Source: Planctomycetaceae bacterium (GTDB lineage Bacteria; Planctomycetota; Planctomycetia; Planctomycetales; Planctomycetaceae). From it: 64,000 bases of DNA. Of this stretch, positions 9,762 to 18,616 are shown piece by piece. A program made the position numbers and the translations under genes. Below the pieces are notes generated by a model, which saw only the letters and a list, made by a program, of their open reading frames with translations, was not told the origin of the DNA and did not search any database. The stretch is taken from NCBI GenBank assembly GCA_041398825.1, contig JAWKTX010000007.1, positions 124,001 through 188,000 of the forward strand, in the 5' to 3' direction. Each line of letters opens with the position of its first letter. Within the stretch, counting starts at the first letter, position 1.

Positions 9762-10670
9762 ATGCCATTGCATCTGCTGTTTCCGTTGTTTTCCAGTGTT
9801 GTGTTTGTGCTCGGCATGATGCTGGTAAAACGCGGGACAACACTGGGCGTAAGTCCATGGACCGGTACATTTCTGGGCAATGCCTGGCTGGCCCTGTTCT
9901 GGAGCGTTCCCGCATTTCTGAATGGCACGGTGGCTCCAACAGAAGCCTGGGGGCAGGCCGCCGTTATTGGCGGTCTGTTCGTACTGGGGCAGCTCTTTAC
10001 CTATCTCGCATTCCAGTTTGGTGACGTCTCCGTCGCCACACCGGTTTTCGGGGTCAAGGTACTGATGGTCGCTCTGCTGGTTTCTGCGCTTGCCGGGGAA
10101 GCGGTTCCGGGAAGAGTCTGGATCGCATCCGCTCTGGCCACGGTTGGCGTTATTCTGGTTCAGTCTTCGGGAAGCCGATCACCAAAATCAAACGATTCTG
10201 ACCATCCGTCGGCAACAAGTCGCTTTGGTCTGACGATCGGGATGGCTCTGCTGGCGGCATTTTGCCTGTCCCTGTTCGATGTCCTGCTGAAGAAGTGGGG
10301 AACACAATGGAACAGCCGCGAATTTCTGCCTGTTGCCTTTGCCGTCACCGGAATTTTGTCGTGCGGATTTCTTCCGTGGGTGGATCGCCCAAAGAACATG
10401 ATGCAGCTGAAGGCCCTTCGATGGATTGTCCCCGGAACCATGTTAATGGCCATGCAGGCGGTCAGCATGTCGTGGTCGTTGTCCACTTATGGCGACGCCA
10501 CGCGCATCAACATTGTTTATGCACTACGCGGTCTTTGGGGCGTCCTGCTGGCCTGGGGTACAGCGCGGTATTTTGCCGCCAACGAAGCCTTTCTGGCACC
10601 CGGCGTTATGTTGCGACGGTTGACAGGTGCCGTGCTGTTAACTGTTGCCGTTGTCGTTGCACTGGTGTAA
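9762..10670 (+). CDS. EamA/DMT-superfamily membrane transporter
   Basis: The product is a 302-residue integral membrane protein with about ten hydrophobic helices arranged as two five-helix repeats, the layout of the drug/metabolite transporter superfamily. The first repeat contains FTYLAFQFGDVSVATPVFGVKVLMVALL, and the second repeats the pattern in WSLSTYGDATRINIVYALRGLWGVLLAW. Near residue 130 a short hydrophilic linker (SSGSRSPKSNDSDHPSATS) separates the halves. The substrate cannot be inferred. The gene lies 29 bp after the PQQ-propeller gene and may be cotranscribed with it; it converges with the CNT transporter gene. Confidence 0.87.
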   Translation: MPLHLLFPLFSSVVFVLGMMLVKRGTTLGVSPWTGTFLGNAWLALFWSVPAFLNGTVAPTEAWGQAAVIGGLFVLGQLFTYLAFQFGDVSVATPVFGVKVLMVALLVSALAGEAVPGRVWIASALATVGVILVQSSGSRSPKSNDSDHPSATSRFGLTIGMALLAAFCLSLFDVLLKKWGTQWNSREFLPVAFAVTGILSCGFLPWVDRPKNMMQLKALRWIVPGTMLMAMQAVSMSWSLSTYGDATRINIVYALRGLWGVLLAWGTARYFAANEAFLAPGVMLRRLTGAVLLTVAVVVALV

Positions 10671-10712
10671 CGGACAGCATTATTTCTTCCGCCCCGCTTT
10701 CTTTCGTCCGGT

Positions 10713-11960
10713 TCAATCCGGCATGACAATGCCAGCAACGCACGCTGTCATCAAACACGCAAGTGTTCCACCAAGCATCGCGCGGAGCCCCAGCTGGGTC
10801 AGTTCCGTTCTTCTTTCGGGAACGATGCCACCGATGCCACCAACCTGAATACCGATCGAGGCAAAATTCGAAAAGCCACACAATGCGTACGTGATGATCA
10901 CGATCGAACGCGGAGTCATCGTCTTTCCGCTGTCGGGGTTCGCAATCCATTCAGAAAGATTCTGATACGCCACGAATTCGTTCGAGACCATCTTCAGCCC
11001 AAGAAGTTCGCCGGCAGCCTGACAATCGCTCCATTCAATTCCAATCAGCCAGGCAAACGGAGAAAACAGGACCCCGCAAAGGCGAGACAATGTCCATGGG
11101 GCTGCGTCTGCAAAACCCAGCAACTGGCTCAACCAGATCGACGTATGTTCCATCCCGAAGTCAATCATCCTGATCAACCCAAGAAAGGCAATCAGCATGG
11201 CTCCGACGTTCAGCGCCAGCTTCAAACCATCAGACGCCCCCACGCTCACAGCTTCGATCAGATTAGCGGTCTGACGCGGAAGTTCATGCTTTGTGACTCC
11301 CAGTGTTTCCGGCGTACCTGTTTCAGGCTGCATCACTTTAGCAAGCACCAGCGCCGCGGGGGCAGAAATGACAGATGCGGTCATCAGATGAGCGGCATTG
11401 ATTTTCATTCCGACATAGGCCGCCATGACTCCGCCCGCGACTGTAGAGAATCCCCCAACCATCACCGCCATCATTTCAGAACGCGTCATGCCAGGCAGAT
11501 ACGGACGAATGACCAATGGCGCTTCAGTCTGGCCGACAAAAATATTGGCCGCCGCAGAAAGACTTTCCGCCCCGGAAGTACCCAGCGTTTTCTGCATGAT
11601 CACGCCCAAAATCCGAACAACAAACTGCATCACACCAAGATGATAGAGAACACTCATCAGGGCAGAGAAAAAGATGATCGTTGGCAGAACTTTGAAAGCA
11701 AAATAGTGTTCGCCAAAATTGTCCCCGAAAACAAACTGGCTCCCCACATCCACAAAATCCAGTAGCCCCGTGAAAAACGCTCCGAGATATTCAAACAGTG
11801 CCTGTCCGGTTCTTGTGCGAAGGATCAGCAGCGCAAAACTGACCTGCAAAAACAATCCGCCCGCCACAACGCGAAAAGGAAACCGACTGCGATCCGAACT
11901 CATCAGCCATGCAAGGCCAATCATGACAAGCAGACCGAACGCCGCGATGACCTGATGCAT
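10713..11960 (-). CDS. Concentrative nucleoside transporter (CNT/NupC family)
   Basis: The product is a 415-residue inner-membrane nucleoside symporter. The signature FVGQTEAPLVIRPYL and the C-terminal FSNFASIGIQVGGIGGIVPERR are the two hallmark stretches of the CNT family, which imports nucleosides with H+ or Na+. The start at 11960 (MHQVIAAFGLLVMIGLAWLM) matches the usual N-terminal helix of NupC proteins. The frame stays open upstream, and an ATG at 12047 would add 29 residues that do not look like part of the family. No strong ribosome site supports either start. It converges with the EamA transporter gene. Confidence 0.9.
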   Translation of the reverse strand: MHQVIAAFGLLVMIGLAWLMSSDRSRFPFRVVAGGLFLQVSFALLILRTRTGQALFEYLGAFFTGLLDFVDVGSQFVFGDNFGEHYFAFKVLPTIIFFSALMSVLYHLGVMQFVVRILGVIMQKTLGTSGAESLSAAANIFVGQTEAPLVIRPYLPGMTRSEMMAVMVGGFSTVAGGVMAAYVGMKINAAHLMTASVISAPAALVLAKVMQPETGTPETLGVTKHELPRQTANLIEAVSVGASDGLKLALNVGAMLIAFLGLIRMIDFGMEHTSIWLSQLLGFADAAPWTLSRLCGVLFSPFAWLIGIEWSDCQAAGELLGLKMVSNEFVAYQNLSEWIANPDSGKTMTPRSIVIITYALCGFSNFASIGIQVGGIGGIVPERRTELTQLGLRAMLGGTLACLMTACVAGIVMPD

Positions 11961-12304
11961 AACAGAACCGTTTGTGCTGAGGATTTTAGAGAGCAGAGAT
12001 TTCACAACGAGAGATTTGACACGGCCATACGGCGAAGTGACGGCCATTGCGAGACATAACAGCCAACATTCTTGACAGCGTTGACCCATCCGACAACCTA
12101 CTCGCTTCAATCGGCTATCGAAACAGCAGACTCGAGAACCCTCGACAAAACGAACAGCGTCCAGTCTTCGGAGCCCCAGGCTGTTTTTCACTTCGCCAGC
12201 GGCCTGATCATGATAGGATGGCAGGGCGTGCATGTTGTCATGCAAGACTTTAACATCCCGGTCACCGTCACATCACAAATACTCAACACAGGAGTTGCTT
12301 GTTC
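11961..12304. other. Intergenic region between divergent genes
   Basis: About 340 bp separate the CNT transporter and the DUF1080 gene. The first 87 bp may belong to the transporter if its upstream start is used. I see no gene, RNA or strong promoter here; GGAG at about 12291 is the ribosome site of the next gene. Confidence 0.5.
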
Positions 12305-13108
12305 ATGCCATATCTCAGCCGCGCCGTCGAATCCATGCCGCGTTTGCCCGGTTCATCTCCGGGTATAAGCCGATTCTGTCGAACGAACGCCTGCCTGGCC
12401 TTTGCTGTGACTGCATTGTTCGCTCAATCACCGGTACTGGCTCAGTCAAAACCTCCTGGCCCACCGATTCAGGAGAAAACCCTGACAGCAGAACCAACTG
12501 ACCTGGTGGCTCCGAAGGATGAAAAGCCGGCTGCCGGGAAGGATGATGGCTGGAAAATGCTGTTCAACGGCAAAGACCTGACAGACTGGAAGGTGACGAA
12601 TTTTGGGGGCGAGGGAGATGTTTTCGTCGAAGATGGTGCCTTGGTCATTACTCAGGGAGCGGAATTGTCCGGCGCGCATACGGAGCAGAAAATCCCGAAA
12701 ATCAACTACGAAATTCAGTACGAAGCTCAGCGCTCTGCCGGAAGCGATTTCTTTGCCGGACTGACCTTCCCCGTGGCAGATGCCTCATGCTCTTTGATCC
12801 TGGGAGGCTGGGGCGGCGGAGTTTGCGGGTTATCCAGTCTCGACGGAATGGATGCTTCAGAAAACGAAACAACATCCTATCGTGAATTCGAAAAGGGCAA
12901 GTGGTACAAGATCCGCCTGATTGTCACCGATAAGCGCATTGATGCGTGGGTCGATGACGATCACATGGTCGAAGTGGAAACCGAAGGGCGACGCATTTCC
13001 GTTCGGTTCGAAATGGAACGATCAAAGCCACTTGGGTTTGCGACATGGCAGACCACTGGTCGCATTCGCAATGCCAGAATCCGGTCTCTGCCTGCTGAGT
13101 CGAAATGA
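12305..13108 (+). CDS. DUF1080 (3-keto-disaccharide hydrolase-like) secreted protein
   Basis: The 267-residue product has a signal-like N-terminus (hydrophobic stretch ACLAFAVTALFAQSPVLAQ) and a Pro/Lys-rich spacer. It then carries the DUF1080 concanavalin-like domain, starting at DDGWKMLFNGKDLTDWKV and including GDVFVEDGALVITQG and EFEKGKWYKIRLIVTDKRIDAWVDD. DUF1080 proteins are abundant in planctomycetes; a few act on 3-keto-glycosides, and the others are probably carbohydrate-binding or hydrolytic. The ATG at 12305 has GGAG upstream; a TTG two codons earlier is an alternative. Its stop codon overlaps the next start by 4 bp (ATGA), which suggests translational coupling. Confidence 0.88.
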   Translation: MPYLSRAVESMPRLPGSSPGISRFCRTNACLAFAVTALFAQSPVLAQSKPPGPPIQEKTLTAEPTDLVAPKDEKPAAGKDDGWKMLFNGKDLTDWKVTNFGGEGDVFVEDGALVITQGAELSGAHTEQKIPKINYEIQYEAQRSAGSDFFAGLTFPVADASCSLILGGWGGGVCGLSSLDGMDASENETTSYREFEKGKWYKIRLIVTDKRIDAWVDDDHMVEVETEGRRISVRFEMERSKPLGFATWQTTGRIRNARIRSLPAESK

Positions 13109-14193
13109 AACGACTGTTCTTCCTGATCTTTGGTATTGGTGTTTCGGTCGCCTGCTTTGCAGCGTCACTGAGAGGGACCAACATCGATGAATTACAGACC
13201 GGGTTTGCCCAGGCGAATTACCTGACTTTGCCTGCCATGCTCGGTCTTCTCTTCGCTTTCTACTGGATGAAGACACAGCGTTGGGTCTGGCTGTTGTCTC
13301 CCGTGCGGCAGTTGACCGTCCGCGAACTTTTCCCCCCCATGCTGATCGGCTTCGCTGCAAATAATCTCCTGCCGGCCCACCTTGGCGAATTCGTTCGTGT
13401 GTTCATCGTTCGCCGTCGCTATGGAATTCCGGCCAGCACTGTTCTTTCAACCGTTGTGCTGGAACGAATCTTTGATGTCCTCGCCATCCTTGCATGGTTC
13501 TCAATTGGTCTGATGTATTCGGCGGATTTGCCGGAAGAATACCGCAAGGCAGCGCTGTTTTTCGGCGCAGCCTCTGCCGCAGTGGTTGTCTGCGTCGCCG
13601 TTTATCTCATCTGGACGGACTCGTTTCTGAATCTGCTGCGGGCCGTATGTCGCAAAGTGCCTTTTATTCCCCACAGTCTTTCCGACAAGATCGTCGGTAT
13701 GCTTGCCAGTGGTGCTGAAGGGTTGTCCTCCCTTCGCAGCGGGAAAATGGTGCTGATGATCACCGTCAGTTCCCTGGTGCAGTGGTTGTTCAATGGAATG
13801 ATCGCATGGGTTGCCCTGCGTGCATTCGGAATCCCCGTTACATTTGCAACGGGAATGATTGTGACGGGCGTCACCGCGATGGGCGTCACAATTCCATCAA
13901 CGCCAGGCTACTTTGGCGTCATCCAGATCTGCTTTAAGGTTGCTATGGGTGCTCAGGCGGTTAAGCCGGATCCATCGCTCGTGCTGGGTGCATCCCTTTA
14001 CTACCACGTCAGCATGTATATTCCTGTCACGACTCTTGGAATGTACTTCCTGCATCAGTCCGGCCTGAATCTGAAGGATCTGAGCAAAGCCGCAGTCGAT
14101 TCTGAACCGCAGGCACCTGCCGAAAAAGAGACGAACCCGACAATTCTGCTGCAACCGGGTCGTTCTGATCCAGCCGGTCCCGATCCGACGTAG
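13105..14193 (+). CDS. Flippase-like (lysylphosphatidylglycerol synthase TM region/UPF0104) membrane protein
   Basis: The product is a 362-residue polytopic membrane protein. The stretch LIGFAANNLLPAHLGEFVRVFIVRRRYGIPASTVLSTVVLERIFDVLA is the core signature of the AglD/MprF-like flippase family (Asn-Asn-Leu-Leu-Pro, Gly-Glu, Glu-Arg), and TIPSTPGYFGVIQ is the second conserved block. Members move lipids or act with glycosyl transferases, but there is no MprF synthase domain here. Its start overlaps the stop of the DUF1080 gene, so the two are probably made together. The C-terminal tail is soluble and Pro-rich. Substrate unknown. Confidence 0.87.
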   Translation: MKRLFFLIFGIGVSVACFAASLRGTNIDELQTGFAQANYLTLPAMLGLLFAFYWMKTQRWVWLLSPVRQLTVRELFPPMLIGFAANNLLPAHLGEFVRVFIVRRRYGIPASTVLSTVVLERIFDVLAILAWFSIGLMYSADLPEEYRKAALFFGAASAAVVVCVAVYLIWTDSFLNLLRAVCRKVPFIPHSLSDKIVGMLASGAEGLSSLRSGKMVLMITVSSLVQWLFNGMIAWVALRAFGIPVTFATGMIVTGVTAMGVTIPSTPGYFGVIQICFKVAMGAQAVKPDPSLVLGASLYYHVSMYIPVTTLGMYFLHQSGLNLKDLSKAAVDSEPQAPAEKETNPTILLQPGRSDPAGPDPT

Positions 14194-14223
14194 ACACTTC
14201 ATGTCTGGATGCTGTGACTCTCG

Positions 14224-16254
14224 TCAATCAAAAAGACCGTGCAGCCACCACTGATTTGTCACCAGATCCCGATAAATCCAGAACAAAGACCCGACCGTAG
14301 TCCGAACCCGGTAGTAATCGCGCTGGATCGCATCGTCGTGCCACCATGCCGTTTGCAGACGTTCGGGGCCAATAATTTGTTCGATCCGATACGATTGTCC
14401 CTGCCACTGAATTCCTTCCATCATCAGGGCAGCACTCGTTCGCTGCGGAAGCAGAAACGGCGCTGACAGAAGTCGTACCGGGCGAAGTGGAGTCGTCACT
14501 GCAGACGTTCTGCCGTCCCCCTCAGCCGGCGTCGCCAGTTGATGAACGACGTCCTCGCGGTTGAGCGACAAAGTAGCCCCCTGAAGGTCAGGAACAGCAG
14601 GCGTCAGTCGAACCGAATACTCTGGCCTGACATCATCGGCCTGGCGTGCCACCAGCACAGCATCCGCCCCCAGGCGACCATTCAGCCGGGAAATCAGCGT
14701 TGCCAGTTCATCTGATGGGACAACATGCTGTGTCTCGTCAAATAAATCCTTTTGGCGGGCTGTCGGAAGTGGGCACGTCGTCGCAAGCAGATGGATTTTT
14801 TCGACCGACAGCGACAGCTTCATGGCTTCCAGTCGAAGCGACAACACATCCATCAGCAGGTCTGCTGCCTGAGTTGGTTTGACCGTTTCGACAATCAGAG
14901 TCCGCATTTCTTTTTTTGGCAGTGTCGACGCATTCTCAATCGACTGAGTCCTGAGCGAAACATCGGTGCTGGATGCACCTTCAGTCAGACAATGCAATTC
15001 GCCTGTTAACCGAATACAGCCAACATGATGACTGACGAATTGTTCGGCCATTTGAGCGACCAGATGATTCAAAACCTGAAGAATCTCATCGTGTTGAGAG
15101 GCGGGAAACTCAGAGCTCCATTCTGCCTCGATGGGGCTGCTTTCGGGAATAGGAACGATCAGTTCGTCATCCAGACCAGCCAACTGCTGCACTCGCCGAA
15201 CACCGTCTATACTCAGTCGCGATGGCAGGTCTTCTCGCGGTAAATCCAACAATTGCCGAATGGTCAGCAACCCCAGTTGTGACAGCACATCAATGTCCGA
15301 AGGAAGCAGCCGCGCCGCGTGAACTGGCAGTCGCCCCATTGAATCTGAATGCTGCCCGGGTGGCATAATCAGAATAGGAAGGTTCAGTGTCTGATCCCGA
15401 CCTGCCGGGGTACTGACCGATCGAATATGACCTCGACCAGAGCTTGGGGCCATCCGAACGTCGCCATCATAATGAGCAAATGCCCACGCCGCCGCAATAC
15501 TGTCAGTAACTGCGACACGACATCGATAGCCATTCGACTGCATGGTCCTGAGAAGCTGTTCTGCCAGAGCCGATTCGCCGCCAAACAAGGGCCCACATCC
15601 GGTAATCTCCAGAATCAGACAATCCGGTGCAGGCATTTGATCAAGCCCTGTGACCGGAGAGAACCGACGAGTCAGTTCGGCCAGAGAAATCAAACCGGCA
15701 CGATCTTCCAGAGGTTGCCATTCACGGAACTGGATTTCTGGCGGAGTTTTGACTTCCCGTTGACTTCTGCTGCGACCTGCGCTTTGGTGACTGCGTTGAT
15801 TGAGCAAAGGAACGGCCATGCTTCGAGCTTCGGCCAGGGGCATTCCCGGCCGAACACCTCGCTGCCATGCCTGGTCGCAGACAGCGATTACAGCAGGCCC
15901 GTTGCGTGCTGCCGGAAACAGAGTTCGAATCCATTTCAGATCCGTCAGCTCCAGTTCCTTTGCCCCGCCTTTCACGGATTTTCCGCGACCAGAGGTCTGC
16001 CTGAGCGAATGCGTCCTTTCTGAACGTCCGGCTGCGTCGCGAGTTCCGGACGGTCTGGCTTCATGAGAAGCACTGGCAGCTGCAACCCCCGATTGTGTAA
16101 CCGGCATTGGCGAATGGATAGCCAGGGGTTCAGGATTTGAGAGACCTTTGGCCGTCTGTGATCCGGGTGACGCGGCTGTCAGCAGAAGTTGTTGCTGAAG
16201 ACGCTGGATCGGCCAGTTCGGGAATCGTAAACAAAGCACCCGTTTCATCATCAA
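14224..16254 (-). CDS. imuB: ImuB-like Y-family DNA polymerase homologue
   Basis: The 676-residue product is a Y-family polymerase relative. It opens with RVLCLRFPNWPIQRLQ, the N-terminal strand of ImuB proteins, in which the metal-binding Asp of active DinB/UmuC polymerases is missing. A second region reads LILEITGCGPLFGGESALAEQLL, corresponding to the family's palm motif. About 120 residues of low-complexity insertion (AAASASHEARPSGTRDAAG) follow the first strand. ImuB normally acts as a scaffold with ImuA and DnaE2 in translesion synthesis. Its start lies inside imuA, so the two genes overlap by 125 bp in different frames. No dnaE2 is seen in the window. Confidence 0.87.
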   Translation of the reverse strand: MMMKRVLCLRFPNWPIQRLQQQLLLTAASPGSQTAKGLSNPEPLAIHSPMPVTQSGVAAASASHEARPSGTRDAAGRSERTHSLRQTSGRGKSVKGGAKELELTDLKWIRTLFPAARNGPAVIAVCDQAWQRGVRPGMPLAEARSMAVPLLNQRSHQSAGRSRSQREVKTPPEIQFREWQPLEDRAGLISLAELTRRFSPVTGLDQMPAPDCLILEITGCGPLFGGESALAEQLLRTMQSNGYRCRVAVTDSIAAAWAFAHYDGDVRMAPSSGRGHIRSVSTPAGRDQTLNLPILIMPPGQHSDSMGRLPVHAARLLPSDIDVLSQLGLLTIRQLLDLPREDLPSRLSIDGVRRVQQLAGLDDELIVPIPESSPIEAEWSSEFPASQHDEILQVLNHLVAQMAEQFVSHHVGCIRLTGELHCLTEGASSTDVSLRTQSIENASTLPKKEMRTLIVETVKPTQAADLLMDVLSLRLEAMKLSLSVEKIHLLATTCPLPTARQKDLFDETQHVVPSDELATLISRLNGRLGADAVLVARQADDVRPEYSVRLTPAVPDLQGATLSLNREDVVHQLATPAEGDGRTSAVTTPLRPVRLLSAPFLLPQRTSAALMMEGIQWQGQSYRIEQIIGPERLQTAWWHDDAIQRDYYRVRTTVGSLFWIYRDLVTNQWWLHGLFD

Positions 16255-16906
16255 TCTTCAGCAGCACACTTTGCTGACGTTGCAAAACAGACTGACGCGA
16301 CTTCAAAACACGAATGGAAATCGCTTTGCCAACATCATGGCAGGGTAACGTGACTCGTGAAACGTGCAAACGCAGATCCGCCCACGACGATTGCATCAGC
16401 ACCGAAGACGGACGCATCAGAAATATGGTGACGCCGCTTCGTTCGACGGCCAGTTGAAGACGCCGCAACGCCGTCGATGAAACTCGATCCAGCCAGCAAA
16501 GAATGGCCCGCACTCCCACCGACCTTGCCGTTTGTTCAAGTGCCCAAAGCATTTCCTGTTGTGGCGGTCGAATCAGCAGAAGGCGACTCAGGGGAATTCC
16601 GGCACTGCCGGCAGCCAGTGGATAAAAGTCTCGTCGGCTGTCAATCACCGCCAGACATCCGGGCTTTTTTAACTGTGGCCGCAGACAATTCAGGGCGACG
16701 GTGGTGGCCGCGGATCCAGGCTGATCACTCACCCATTCCACCAGAGAAGCTGTCGGAAATCCACCATCCGGCAGAAGCTGGTTCAGCGCAGAATAGTCGG
16801 ACGCCACGACATCCTGAGTGATGCCCACCGTGAATGACTTATTCAACTGCCGCCGCAAATCATGCAGCGTATCTGACTGAGCAGACGCGGACCTTGCAGC
16901 GTTCAC
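16130..16906 (-). CDS. imuA: ImuA-like RecA-fold protein of the mutagenesis cassette
   Basis: The 258-residue product resembles ImuA/SulA-like RecA-fold proteins. SLVEWVSDQPGSAATTVALNCLRPQL occupies the place of the Walker A region but lacks a true GKT; CLAVIDSRRDFYPLAAGSAGIPLSRLLLIRP and ALRRLQLAVERSGVTIFLMRP are the familiar later blocks. ImuA partners ImuB and DnaE2 in damage-induced mutagenesis. The start is a GTG at 16906. The 3' end (125 bp) is shared out of frame with the beginning of imuB. A promoter with an overlapping inverted repeat lies just upstream. Confidence 0.82.
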   Translation of the reverse strand: MNAARSASAQSDTLHDLRRQLNKSFTVGITQDVVASDYSALNQLLPDGGFPTASLVEWVSDQPGSAATTVALNCLRPQLKKPGCLAVIDSRRDFYPLAAGSAGIPLSRLLLIRPPQQEMLWALEQTARSVGVRAILCWLDRVSSTALRRLQLAVERSGVTIFLMRPSSVLMQSSWADLRLHVSRVTLPCHDVGKAISIRVLKSRQSVLQRQQSVLLKIDDETGALFTIPELADPASSATTSADSRVTRITDGQRSLKS

Positions 16907-16953
16907 AGTCCCTGACCCCCTTCTCCGACCATCATCGGCAATTCAGCGAGGGC

Positions 16954-16989
16954 TTTTTAAGATTGTTGATATTAACTGTCAACATCAAC
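16954..16989 (-). promoter_or_regulatory. Predicted promoter and operator of imuA-imuB
   Basis: Read on the minus strand, TTGACA (16977-16982) and TAAAAA (16954-16959) are separated by exactly 17 bp, a good sigma70-type promoter. The inverted repeat GTTGAT (16984-16989 on the minus strand) and ATCAAC (16965-16970), with a 13-bp spacer, covers the -35 box and part of the spacer. A repressor bound there would block the promoter. Because imuAB is damage-induced in other bacteria, an SOS-type repressor is the natural guess, but the site matches no LexA consensus I know. Confidence 0.55.
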
Positions 16990-17053
16990 TCTAATGGCCA
17001 GCCGGATCAAATTCCTGCGGCTGCAATTTGTCTGAGGCCTGGATAACTTTCGA

Positions 17054-17887
17054 CTACCAGTCAGCCTGAACACCCGACGTTTCGGGAGATTCCGACGTAC
17101 TTTCAGAGCTGTCATCGGCGGACGCTGCCATTTCCGTCACTCGATTCTGCCAGAAGCTGACAAACTGCCGATCAACACCTCGCCAGCGGCAAAAAGATCC
17201 GACGGCCATGTCAATCCAGTCGTGATCCAGCTCCATGTCGGCCTGTTCCGGCAGCACCCCCGAACCCGGTAAAGAGGCGGCAAAATTCAGCCAGCGTGCA
17301 CTCCAGTCGTCGTTGTCGTCCCCGCTGCGAACCTGATCAACCAGCACAATTCGATTCAGAATGGATCGCAGAATCTCCGGAAGCACCATCGACTGAAATT
17401 CACTGGTCTGCACAAGTGCTTTGCGAGACACCAGTCGAGAATTCACCAGCAATAAAGGTTCATCCGAGAAATCCAGACGCCAGACCTCACGTCCCAGGTC
17501 CTGCGATTTCACCGGCAGCAGCGGTACACGCAACAACGATTCACGATGGCTGTCCTGCGGATGAATTCGATCCGCAACACCCAGCAACCGACCTCGGGGA
17601 ACATCTGTCGAAACAATTTTCACCCGGAACCTCAAACCGGACAGTGATCCAAATTCGGACAGTCGACAGTTGGAAGGCACGTCAATCTGTTCGACAGTTC
17701 CAAATTCAAACCGGGAAAGCTCAAGCTGCCGGTAGGCTTCAATGACAACTCTCGCCGTTGGTGGAAATTTATAAGACGCTAACTCCAGCCTGGCATGGAA
17801 GGTTTCAATGCCACCAATTCCGGTCACGCTGATTTGTACGTGACTGTGTGAGATACGTCGGCGTCCAGTGAAGTTCAGGCGAGGCAT
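17054..17887 (-). CDS. Conserved-looking protein of unknown function
   Basis: The 277-residue product was not recognised. It begins MPRLNFTGRRRISHSHVQI, has alternating hydrophobic and charged stretches that suggest a beta-rich N-terminal half (FHARLELASYKFPPTARVVIEAY), and a more helical C-terminal half with SILNRIVLVDQV and a Trp-rich segment (DDNDDWSARWLNF). The tail is Ser/Glu-rich. There is no signal peptide or membrane helix. It lies 147 bp upstream of imuA on the same strand, but the imuA promoter lies between them, so it may be a separate unit. Codon use looks like that of its neighbours, so it is probably a genuine gene. Confidence 0.7.
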   Translation of the reverse strand: MPRLNFTGRRRISHSHVQISVTGIGGIETFHARLELASYKFPPTARVVIEAYRQLELSRFEFGTVEQIDVPSNCRLSEFGSLSGLRFRVKIVSTDVPRGRLLGVADRIHPQDSHRESLLRVPLLPVKSQDLGREVWRLDFSDEPLLLVNSRLVSRKALVQTSEFQSMVLPEILRSILNRIVLVDQVRSGDDNDDWSARWLNFAASLPGSGVLPEQADMELDHDWIDMAVGSFCRWRGVDRQFVSFWQNRVTEMAASADDSSESTSESPETSGVQADW

Positions 17888-18616
17888 GGTGTGATTCGTT
17901 CAGGATATTTGCAGGTGCCCCCATTGACACGGGCAACACTGTGCCAGCTACCCAACAACTTTTTCAAGCGCGAATCGGATTTTCCAACCGACAAAAAGCA
18001 AGCCAACCTGCCTGGGCCATTCGGTGAGAAAAATTGGCAACCATTTCTCCATTCCCACACCAGAATACGCCAAATCAGCGATGATCACACCAACAGCAGC
18101 ATTGACCCTACACCCGGTATACAACACTATACGCACCAGTTCTTTTCCACTTACCTTCAGGAGCTCCAAAGATGACGAGTCGAAGTGTCCCCAGGTGAAT
18201 GCTGGTCGATTTGTGGTCCGATGACAGCGCCATATGCCCTGGGGCAGTCGATGTCGTGACGCCAGGCAATGCGACCGGGCCCGCGTCGTGAGCCTGATCA
18301 ATGGGACATCCAGTTTCAGCAACAAGTATGTCTCGGGGCAATTGCGTTACGAACCTGTCGGGGGGAAGTTTTCAGTGCTAACAAACTTGGGTGCCTGACG
18401 AACTCATCGGGAGACTGCGCAACACCCGTCGCTGACCCGGATGTTCATGCCACGGCGCCAAATTCGAAAACATTTGTGAAGTCAGGACCATGTTAATGGT
18501 AACGCTCTGTGAGGACACCAACTGGTATACGAGACCTTGCAGTAGGAACTGACCTGACAACCTTCCGCCGAGGCACTTCTGCTCTCGGCGGAACTTCTGG
18601 AATCGGGAGCCAAACA
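17888..18616. other. 729-bp region with no convincing gene
   Basis: This is the longest gap in the window. Several short frames exist. The most protein-like is 18234-18398 (54 codons, containing SLINGTSSFSNKYVSGQLRY), but it has no ribosome site. Its composition is less codon-like than that of the flanking genes, and it may be the remains of a decayed gene. A hairpin near 18563-18593 lies just before the next gene. Confidence 0.5.
18563..18593 (+). promoter_or_regulatory. Hairpin in the leader of the DUF1559 gene
   Basis: TTCCGCCGAG (18563-18572) and CTCGGCGGAA (18584-18593) are perfect 10-bp inverted arms with an 11-base loop, ending 24 bp before the start codon at 18617. No T run follows, so it is not a terminator. 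It may be an mRNA leader structure or an operator. Confidence 0.4.

Noticed and set aside
18234..18398. 54-codon plus-strand frame in the 729-bp gap
   Set aside because: It looks partly protein-like but lacks a ribosome site and any recognised motif; kept only as a remark.
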